Part shown: positions 57,844-64,000 of the stretch, piece after piece
Numbering within the stretch: position 1 is the stretch's first letter
Layout of the letters: every line of letters starts with the position of its first letter
Assembly: GCF_001315015.1 (NCBI RefSeq)
Contig: NZ_CP012915.1
Span: 62,001-126,000 of the forward strand
Direction: 5' to 3'
Length of the DNA: 64,000 bases
DNA from: Azospirillum brasilense
Lineage (GTDB): Bacteria; Pseudomonadota; Alphaproteobacteria; Azospirillales; Azospirillaceae
Program-made: the position numbers and the translations under genes
Notes under the pieces: generated by a model
Databases searched by the model: none
Told to the model about the DNA's origin: nothing
What the model saw: the letters and a program-made list of their open reading frames with translations, nothing else

Positions 57844-59468
57844 GGTGTCCGCTCCAGGGCCGCTCCGGCCTCCGGCCGCTCCGGCTCGTCGTCGGCGGGC
57901 AGGGTGAAGCGGAAAACGGCGCCGTGGGGCTGGTTGGCGGCCACCCACAACCGGCCGCCATGGGCCTCCACGATCGACTGGCAGATGGTCAGGCCCATGC
58001 CGATCCCATGCTCCTTGGTGGTGAAGAAAGGTTCGAACAGCCGCTCCTCCTGGGCCGGTTGCAGACCGGTGCCGGTGTCCTCCACCGAAACGATGACATC
58101 CGTGAGCCCGCGGCGGCGCGAGCGGATGCTCAGCACGCGCGGGCGGTCGGTGACCGCGGCCATGGCGTCGTCGGCGTTGGCGATCAGGTTCAGCAGCACC
58201 TGTTCGAGCTGCACGGCGCTGCCGTTGACCGCCGGCAGGCGCTGCTGAAGGTCGGTGCGCACGGCGATGCGGTTCAGGCGGCGCTCGCCCTCCGTGCGGT
58301 CGAGCGCGCTGCGGATCACGCCGTTGATGTCCAGCCGGCTGCGTTGGGGCGGCGCCTTGCGGAAGGAATCGCGGATGCAGGCGATCACCCGCGCGGCGCG
58401 GTGCCCGTCGTCGGAAATCCGCTTCAGCGCCGCCCGCACCTCCACCAGATTGGGCGACGGGCGGTCCAGCCAGCGCAGCCCGGCGCCCGCGTTGGTGACC
58501 ATGCTCGCCAGCGGCTGGTTGACCTCGTGCGCGATGGAGGCGGAGAGCGCCTCCAGACTGGCCAGACGGGCGTCGCGCACCCGCCGCTCCGCCGCCACCG
58601 AGCGGACCAGCCGCCCGTAGAGCGTGGTCATCTCGGCCAGCAGGACCAGGAGGACGATGCTGGAGGCGGCGAGCCCGAACACCCGACCCGACCACCAGCC
58701 GGCGCTGAAGCGCCCGGCGCTGATGAAGCTCAGCAGGCAGGTCTCAATGGCCCAGGCGCCCAGCACGACCATCAGCCACAGGTCCAGGACGGAGCGCCGC
58801 TGCCGCCACAGGACGGCCAGTGCGGCGGCGCAGAGCGCCAGCGCGCTCACCGGCACGACCCGCCACAGCGGCGTTTCCCGCATGGTGTCGATCATCAGCC
58901 GTGGCAGAAGGGCGTCGTCGGCCAGCGCGAAGGCGGTGAGCCCCCCGGCCAGGACCACCGCCAGCGCCATGCCGCCGGCAATGGCGGGCAGGACGGGGCG
59001 GTGCGCCTCGCGCGGGCCGGCCTCCATCACCTTGAGCAGCGCGTAGGCGAGGATGAACAGCGGCAGGCCGATGCGGCGCCCGGCGGCGACGATGGCCGTG
59101 CTCTGCAGGCCGGCGCCGAGCAGCCCGGTCGGCGCGAAGACCCCGGGGAAGGTCAGCGCCCAAGGAACGATCAGCAGCGCCGTGGTCAGATAGCCCGCGG
59201 CCAGCGCCAGCAGGGCCGGCGTGCGCTGCGTGGCGTAGAGCGCGAACAGCAGCACGGCGGTCATCAGTTCGGTCAGAAGGACCGCGGTGGCGTAGGCGGG
59301 CAGCAGGACCGCCGTCCCGTCCAGCGTCAGGCGCGCGAAGGGGGCGGCCACCGCCAGGGCGACCAGAAGCCCGGCCACCGTGCCGATGGCCAGCCGCGTC
59401 TGCCCCGCCCGCGGCGGCAGGGTCGCCAGAAGAAACCGCTGGTCTCCGGGATCGTCGCTCGTGCGCAT
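57840..59468 (-). CDS. Sensor histidine kinase with MASE4-type membrane sensor
   Basis: A 542-residue kinase. Residues 25-280 contain about eight helices matching the MASE4 sensor pattern (LPAYATAVLLTELMTAVLLF). Phospho-acceptor H314 lies in SASIAHEVNQPLAS, the FixL/DctB-type H-box. ATP-binding motifs are NLIANADDAM, DTGTGL and HGIGMGLTI. ATG 59468 has AAGGGTG upstream. It is cotranscribed with the response regulator and divergent from the isochorismatase operon. Confidence 0.93.
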   Translation of the reverse strand: MRTSDDPGDQRFLLATLPPRAGQTRLAIGTVAGLLVALAVAAPFARLTLDGTAVLLPAYATAVLLTELMTAVLLFALYATQRTPALLALAAGYLTTALLIVPWALTFPGVFAPTGLLGAGLQSTAIVAAGRRIGLPLFILAYALLKVMEAGPREAHRPVLPAIAGGMALAVVLAGGLTAFALADDALLPRLMIDTMRETPLWRVVPVSALALCAAALAVLWRQRRSVLDLWLMVVLGAWAIETCLLSFISAGRFSAGWWSGRVFGLAASSIVLLVLLAEMTTLYGRLVRSVAAERRVRDARLASLEALSASIAHEVNQPLASMVTNAGAGLRWLDRPSPNLVEVRAALKRISDDGHRAARVIACIRDSFRKAPPQRSRLDINGVIRSALDRTEGERRLNRIAVRTDLQQRLPAVNGSAVQLEQVLLNLIANADDAMAAVTDRPRVLSIRSRRRGLTDVIVSVEDTGTGLQPAQEERLFEPFFTTKEHGIGMGLTICQSIVEAHGGRLWVAANQPHGAVFRFTLPADDEPERPEAGAALERTP

Positions 59469-59568
59469 CACCCTTGCTCGCCCGCCCGTCGGGTCACGTC
59501 CGCCCTCAACCCTCAAACCCAGTCCTTTACCCCGTCCGTCACCGGCGGCGAGCGGCGCCTTGGCCTGA

Positions 59569-59582
59569 TATACCAAGGTATA
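59569..59582. promoter_or_regulatory. Palindrome in the divergent promoter of kinase and isochorismatase genes
   Basis: TATACC-AA-GGTATA, a perfect 6-2-6 inverted repeat, 101 bases upstream of the kinase start and 130 bases before the isochorismatase start. Similar AACC-N2-GGTT-type palindromes are bound by FixJ/StyR-type response regulators. Confidence 0.55.
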
Positions 59583-59712
59583 GGGCCGGCAAACGCAAGT
59601 TCAATGTCGCCGTCCTCCGTCCCTGACCGATGCTTCGACACACCGCCGGGCCACAGACATCGTCAGAGGCAACGCCATTGGCACCGGCGCCAAAAACAAC
59701 GGGGATAGAGAC

Positions 59713-60384
59713 ATGACCATCACCGCCACCGCGACTCCCGGCAAACTGCTCGTATCGCCGAAGGACCACGCGCTGATCATGATCGATCATCAGTCGCAGA
59801 TGGCCTTTGCGACCCATTCGATCGACGCCACGACGCTGCGCACCAACACCGCGCTGGTCGCCCACGCCGCCGCCGGGTTCGGCGTCTCGACCATCCTGAC
59901 CACCGTCGCGGAAAAGAGCTTCTCCGGCCCGATCTTCTCCGAGATCACCGAGGCCTTCCCGGGGGCGGAGGTCACCGACCGCACCTCCATGAACACCTGG
60001 GAGGACGCGAACGTCATCAAGCGGGTGAACGGCCTGGGCAAGACCCGGCTGGTCTTCTGCGGCCTGTGGACCTCGGTCTGCATCGTCGGCCCGACCCTGT
60101 CGGCGCTGGACCAGGGCTTCGAGGTCTACGTCATCGCCGACGCCTGCGGCGACGTCTCGGTCGAGGCGCACCAGCGCGCCATGGACCGCATGGTCCAGGC
60201 CGGCGTCCGCCCGATGACCTCGCTCCAGTACATGCTGGAGCTGCAGCGCGACTGGGCGCGCACCGAGACCTACGAGATGACCACCGGCATCGCCAAGAAG
60301 TATGGCGGCGCCTATGGCCTGGGCATCATCTACGCCAAGACGATGTTCGGCGCGTCGGAAGGCGGCCACAGCGCCGCCGCCTGA
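59713..60384 (+). CDS. Isochorismatase-family hydrolase (YcaC-like)
   Basis: A 223-residue cysteine hydrolase. Catalytic Asp in LIMIDHQSQM, Lys in VAEKSFSGPIF and Cys in GLWTSVCIVGP form the family triad. Closest in style to YcaC-type hydrolases of unknown substrate, not true isochorismatase. GGGGATAGAGAC precedes the ATG. First gene of an operon with XapX, amidohydrolase, DoxX and MFS genes. Confidence 0.92.
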   Translation: MTITATATPGKLLVSPKDHALIMIDHQSQMAFATHSIDATTLRTNTALVAHAAAGFGVSTILTTVAEKSFSGPIFSEITEAFPGAEVTDRTSMNTWEDANVIKRVNGLGKTRLVFCGLWTSVCIVGPTLSALDQGFEVYVIADACGDVSVEAHQRAMDRMVQAGVRPMTSLQYMLELQRDWARTETYEMTTGIAKKYGGAYGLGIIYAKTMFGASEGGHSAAA

Positions 60385-60425
60385 TCCGCAGCGCTTGCTT
60401 TGCGGCGCCCGATGCCCGGCGCCGC

Positions 60426-60463
60426 GGCGGACCGGTCCCGACCCTTCCCGGGGCCGGTCCGCC
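60426..60463 (+). other. Intercistronic stem-loop, isochorismatase / XapX
   Basis: GGCGGACCGG (60426-60435) pairs with CCGGTCCGCC (60454-60463), ten bases, with a further possible inner stem. It is followed by CCTTTCC, no real T-run; likely a processing or stabilising element. Confidence 0.5.
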
Positions 60464-60498
60464 CCTTTCCGCCCATCCGGACGAAGAACAGGCACGCC

Positions 60499-60798
60499 AT
60501 GATGCCCTATCTGCTTTCCCTCGGCGCCGGCATCCTGGTCGGCGTCCTCTACGCGTTGCTCGGCGTCCGCTCCCCGGCACCGCCCACCATCGCCTTGATC
60601 GGCCTGCTCGGCATGCTGGTCGGCGAGCAGGCGGTGCCGGTGGTCAAGCGGCTGATCGCCGGGCAACCGGTCCTCGCCTTCATCCAGAACGACTGCGCCC
60701 GCCACATCCTGGGGCCGCAGGCCGGCAGCGCCGCCGCTCCCGATGCCGCGACCCCGCCGGCCCCCGCCGCGGACGCTCCCCCGCGGGGCCGGGCATGA
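60499..60798 (+). CDS. XapX-domain small membrane protein
   Basis: A 99-residue protein whose first 50 residues form two membrane helices with the XapX pattern (LSLGAGILVGVLYALLGVRS, PPTIALIGLLGMLVGEQ). The last 30 residues are Ala-Pro rich. Function of XapX is unknown. The stop overlaps the amidohydrolase start by four bases. Start may be the ATG at 60499 or the adjacent one at 60502. Confidence 0.87.
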   Translation: MMPYLLSLGAGILVGVLYALLGVRSPAPPTIALIGLLGMLVGEQAVPVVKRLIAGQPVLAFIQNDCARHILGPQAGSAAAPDAATPPAPAADAPPRGRA

Positions 60799-62765
60799 CC
60801 GGCGGCACCGGAAACGGTCGCGCCGGGATCGGTCGCCGGGGCGCCATCGCCGGAAGCGCCGCCGCCACCCTGCTCGCCTCGCCCCTGCTCACCCGCCTTG
60901 GGAATGCCGCCATGCCCTCTTCCGACCTTCTGATCGTCAACGCCAAGATCACGACGCTCGACCGCGCCAACCCGCAGGCCGACGCCGCGGCGATCCGCGA
61001 CGGGCGCTTCCTCGCCGTGGGGCGGGAGGCCGAGGTGCGCGCCGCCGCCGCCCCCGACGCCACGGTGATCGACGCCAAGGGACGCCGCCTGATCCCCGGC
61101 CTGATCGACAGCCACATCCACGTCATCCGCGGCGGCCTGAACTACAACATGGAGCTGCGCTGGGACGGCGTGCCGACCCTGGCCGACGCCATGGCGATGC
61201 TGCGCGCTCAGGTGGCCCGCACGCCGGCCCCGCAGTGGGTGCGCGTCGTCGGCGGCTTTACCGAACACCAGTTCGCCGAGAAGCGCCTGCCGACGCTGGA
61301 GGAGCTGAACGCCGCCGCCCCCGACACGCCGGTCTTCATCCTGCACCTGTACGACCGCGCGCTGCTGAACGGCGCGGCGCTGCGGGCGGTGGGCTACGGC
61401 AAGGACACGCCGAATCCGCCGGGCGGCGAGATCCAGCGCGACGCGGCGGGCAACCCGACCGGCCTGCTGCTCGCCTTGCCCAACGCGATGATCCTCTACT
61501 CCACCCTCGCCAAGGGGCCGAAGCTGCCGGAGGAGTATCAGGTCAACTCCACCCGCCACTTCATGCGCGAGCTGAACAGTCTGGGCGTCACCAGCGTGAT
61601 CGACGCCGGTGGCGGCTTCCAGAACTACCCCGACGACTACGCGATCATCGAGAAGCTGCACGCCGACGGCGAGATGACCCTGCGCATCGCCTACAACCTG
61701 TTCACCCAGAAGCCGAAGGAGGAGTTGAAGGACTTCGCCACCTGGTCGGACACGGTGAAGCCGGGCGACGGCGACGACCGCTACCGCCTGAACGGGGCGG
61801 GTGAGATGCTGGTCTATTCCGCCGCCGACTTCGAGGACTTCCGCGTCGCCCGGCCCGAGATGCCGCCCAACATGGAAACGGACCTGGAGCCGGTGGTGCG
61901 CCTGCTGGCCGAGCGGCGCTGGCCGTGGCGGCTGCACGCCACCTACGACGAGACCATCGGCCGGGCGCTCGACGTCTTCGAGAAGGTCAACCGGGACATC
62001 CCGTTGCAGGGGCTGAACTGGTTCTTCGACCACGCCGAGACGATCAGCGAGCGCAACATCGACCGCATCGCGGCGCTTGGCGGCGGCATCGCCGTGCAGC
62101 ACCGCATGGCCTATCAGGGCGAGTATTTCGTGGAGCGCTACGGCGCCAAGGCCGCCGAGGCCACGCCGCCCATCGCGAAGATGATGGCCGCCGGGGTGCC
62201 GGTGGGCGCCGGGACGGACGCCACCCGTGTGGCGAGCTACAATCCCTGGGTTTCGCTGTCCTGGCTGGTCACCGGCAAGACGGTGGGCGGGCTGTCGCTC
62301 TACCCGATGGCCAACCGCCTGGACCGCGAGACGGCGCTGCGCCTGTGGACGGAGGCCAACACCTGGTTCTCCAACGAGCAGGGCAGGAAGGGCCGGATCG
62401 AGGCCGGGCAGCTCGCCGACGCGGCGCTGCTCAGCGACGACTACATGGCCGTGCCGGAGGACCGCATCCCCCACATCCGTTCGGTCCTGACCCTGCTGGG
62501 CGGCGCCGTGGTGCATGGCGAGGGCGATTACGACACGCTCGCCCCGCCGCTGCCCAAGCCGATGCCCGACTGGTCGCCGGTCGCCACAGTCGGCGGCTAT
62601 CACCGCGATCCCAGGACGGTGCAGAAGCAGGCGGCGGAGTGCGGCTGCCATTCCGGCTGCGCGGTGCACGGCCACGACCACGCGGCGGCGCTGGGCGCCG
62701 ACGTGCCTTCGTCCGACGCGCGCAGCTTCTGGGGCGTGTTCGGCTGCGGCTGCTGGGCGGTGTGA
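60795..62765 (+). CDS. Amidohydrolase, YtcJ-like, exported
   Basis: A 656-residue metal-dependent hydrolase. GRRGAIAGSAAATLLASPLL is a Tat-type signal. The catalytic domain starts LLIVNAKITTLDRANPQ; metal motif is LIDSHIHVIRGG; later His in RLHATYDETI and FDHAETIS, and a C-terminal metal Asp in VGAGTDATRV. After the enzyme domain there is an unusual tail rich in Cys and His (ECGCHSGCAVHGHDHAA, then FGCGCWAV). Substrate unknown. Overlaps XapX upstream. Confidence 0.9.
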   Translation: MTGGTGNGRAGIGRRGAIAGSAAATLLASPLLTRLGNAAMPSSDLLIVNAKITTLDRANPQADAAAIRDGRFLAVGREAEVRAAAAPDATVIDAKGRRLIPGLIDSHIHVIRGGLNYNMELRWDGVPTLADAMAMLRAQVARTPAPQWVRVVGGFTEHQFAEKRLPTLEELNAAAPDTPVFILHLYDRALLNGAALRAVGYGKDTPNPPGGEIQRDAAGNPTGLLLALPNAMILYSTLAKGPKLPEEYQVNSTRHFMRELNSLGVTSVIDAGGGFQNYPDDYAIIEKLHADGEMTLRIAYNLFTQKPKEELKDFATWSDTVKPGDGDDRYRLNGAGEMLVYSAADFEDFRVARPEMPPNMETDLEPVVRLLAERRWPWRLHATYDETIGRALDVFEKVNRDIPLQGLNWFFDHAETISERNIDRIAALGGGIAVQHRMAYQGEYFVERYGAKAAEATPPIAKMMAAGVPVGAGTDATRVASYNPWVSLSWLVTGKTVGGLSLYPMANRLDRETALRLWTEANTWFSNEQGRKGRIEAGQLADAALLSDDYMAVPEDRIPHIRSVLTLLGGAVVHGEGDYDTLAPPLPKPMPDWSPVATVGGYHRDPRTVQKQAAECGCHSGCAVHGHDHAAALGADVPSSDARSFWGVFGCGCWAV

Positions 62766-62779
62766 GGGGGAACGCGACG

Positions 62780-63220
62780 ATGGCCGACACCCTCTCCACG
62801 CGCAAGGACGCCATTGCGCCGGTCGCCGCCCTGCTCGACTGGCCGGGGACCGCCTGGCTCGCCCGCCTCGCGCTGGCGGCCCCCTTCGTCGTCAGCGGGC
62901 TGGTCAAGCTGACGGACTTCAACGGCGCCGTGGCGGAGGCGGCGGGGCTGGGGCTCGGCCTGCCGGTTCTCGTCGCGGTGGCGGTGATCGTCACCCAGCT
63001 CGGCGGGTCGGTGCTGTTTCTGACACGGCGCTGGTGCTGGCTCGGCGCCGGGATTCTCGCCGGCTTCACGGTGGTCGCCACACTGCTCGCCCACGCCTTC
63101 TGGACCTATGAGGGGCCGGACCGCGCGCGGCAGACCGCCACCTTCCTGGAGCATCTGGCCATTGTCGGCGGCTTCGCGGCGGCGGCGGTGCTGAGCCATC
63201 GCCGGGGAGGGCGCGCATGA
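62780..63220 (+). CDS. DoxX-family membrane protein
   Basis: A 146-residue protein with four helices and the DoxX pattern LARLALAAPFVVSGLVKLTDF and a later HLAIVGGFAAAA. DoxX proteins are small redox- or quinone-linked membrane proteins of mixed roles. GAGGGGG precedes the start; the stop overlaps the MFS start by four bases. Confidence 0.88.
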   Translation: MADTLSTRKDAIAPVAALLDWPGTAWLARLALAAPFVVSGLVKLTDFNGAVAEAAGLGLGLPVLVAVAVIVTQLGGSVLFLTRRWCWLGAGILAGFTVVATLLAHAFWTYEGPDRARQTATFLEHLAIVGGFAAAAVLSHRRGGRA

Positions 63221-64000
63221 CCGCCGAGGCCGTCCCGAACCCCGGGAAAAAGCCGCCCGCCTCCAAGCCCGCCGGCGCCTTCGCGCCGCTGCGCAACCGG
63301 CTGTTCGCCGTGCTGTGGGTGGCGGCCGTGCTGGGCAACGTCGGCACCTTCATGCGCGACGTGGCGAGCGCGTGGCTGGTGCTCGATCTGTCGGGATCGC
63401 CCTCCACCGTCGCGCTGATCCAGGCGGCGGGCTCGCTGCCCATCTTCCTGCTGGCGATCCCGGCGGGGGTGCTGTCGGACATCATGGACCGGCGGCGGAT
63501 GCTGATCGTCATCCAGTGCCTGCTCGCCTGCGTCAGCGCCGCGCTGATGATCCAGGCGTGGCTGGGCGTCGCCAGCGTCGCCTCCATCGCCGGGCTGACC
63601 TTCCTCGGCGGGGTCGGGGCGGCGCTGATGGCGCCGGTCTGGCAGTCCATCGTGCCGGAGCTGGTTCCACGCGGCGAGCTGAAGGGCGCCGTCGCGTTGA
63701 ACAGCCTGGGCATCAACATCGCCCGCGCCATCGGCCCGGCGGCGGGCGGCGCCATCCTGGCCGCCGCCGGGGCCGCCGCCACCTACGCGGTGGATGTGAG
63801 TTCCTACATCATCGTCATCGCCGCCCTGCTGTGGTGGCGGCGCACCCCCGATGCCCGCGACGATCTGTCGGAGCAGTTTGGCGGCGCCCTGCGCGCCGGG
63901 CTGCGCTACGCCCGGGCCAGCAAGGAGCTGCACCGCGTCTTCCTGCGCGCCGGCCTGTTCTTCGCCTGCGCCAGCGCCCTGTGGGCCCTGCTGCCCATCG
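63217..64000 (+). CDS. MFS transporter, 3' end beyond the window
   Basis: The first 261 codons of a major-facilitator protein; no stop occurs before the window ends. After a 25-residue cytoplasmic leader come LRNRLFAVLWVAAVLGNVGT, FMRDVASAWLVLDLSGSPST and the loop motif DIMDRRRMLI between helices 2 and 3, followed by GAALMAPVWQSIVPELV and NSLGINIARAIGPAAGG. This pattern belongs to the EntS-like MFS_3 exporters. GGGGAGGG precedes the ATG, which overlaps the DoxX stop. Confidence 0.9.
   Translation, partial: MTAEAVPNPGKKPPASKPAGAFAPLRNRLFAVLWVAAVLGNVGTFMRDVASAWLVLDLSGSPSTVALIQAAGSLPIFLLAIPAGVLSDIMDRRRMLIVIQCLLACVSAALMIQAWLGVASVASIAGLTFLGGVGAALMAPVWQSIVPELVPRGELKGAVALNSLGINIARAIGPAAGGAILAAAGAAATYAVDVSSYIIVIAALLWWRRTPDARDDLSEQFGGALRAGLRYARASKELHRVFLRAGLFFACASALWALLPI

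Overview
The window is very GC-rich, single-chromosome-style DNA with tightly packed genes, frequent ATGA/GTGA stop-start overlaps and strong purine-rich ribosome sites. Gene content (FixJ-type two-component system, OpgC, DUF1127, FCD-type GntR regulators, dnaN-recF-gyrB) and protein style point to an alphaproteobacterium, most likely Rhodospirillales close to Azospirillum. This assignment is inference from gene content; no rRNA or tRNA is present to confirm it. No CRISPR array, prophage, transposase or integrase was seen.

Layout. 2-874: C-terminal part of a LacI-family regulator. 1155-6652: iron-siderophore operon (TonB receptor with STN domain, DUF4198 periplasmic protein, DUF3649, PepSY membrane protein, DUF3325) behind a Fur box. 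6797-9133: cstA plus its small YbdD/YjiX partner. 9179-10890: zinc alcohol/formaldehyde dehydrogenase and a membrane protein. 11250-14900: GntR regulator and a polar amino-acid ABC transporter, ending in a bidirectional terminator. 14963-17090: secreted SGNH esterase divergent from an OpgC-type acyltransferase. 17235-19228: an uncharacterised pair, a nitrilase-fold protein with an unknown N-terminal domain and a small winged-helix protein, converging on nadE (19235-21310). 21482-23176: chemoreceptor. 23205-27822: NitT/TauT-type ABC transporter, alpha/beta hydrolase and ornithine-cyclodeaminase-like enzyme, divergent from a GntR regulator. 28676-31898: 58-residue protein, VOC protein, MFS exporter and divergent LysR regulator.

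32130-40845: second siderophore system (AraC regulator, TonB receptor, FhuC/FhuD/FhuB-like importer, ABCB-type transporter). 40927-44442: DUF5872, DUF1127 and a TPR/GT41-like glycosyltransferase. 44549-49585: gyrB, recF and dnaN on the minus strand, without dnaA. 49849-51598: epimerase-like protein and a TPR lipoprotein-sized periplasmic protein. 51745-54204: feoA, feoB and a Cys-rich membrane peptide. 54215-55852: Cache/HAMP-like diguanylate cyclase. 56336-63220 and on to the window end: chloroperoxidase-like hydrolase, FixJ/MASE4 two-component system, and a divergent isochorismatase-XapX-amidohydrolase-DoxX-MFS operon.

Themes. Three iron-uptake loci (two ferric siderophore systems, one ferrous) share a 15-bp TGC-like palindromic motif family upstream, suggesting one iron regulon. 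The two-component system sits between two promoters that carry related ATACC-GGTAT palindromes. Several operons contain long GC-rich stem-loops between cistrons, notably after both solute-binding-protein genes. A dispersed palindromic repeat occurs three times. The most novel coding element is the 17235-19228 nitrilase/winged-helix pair.
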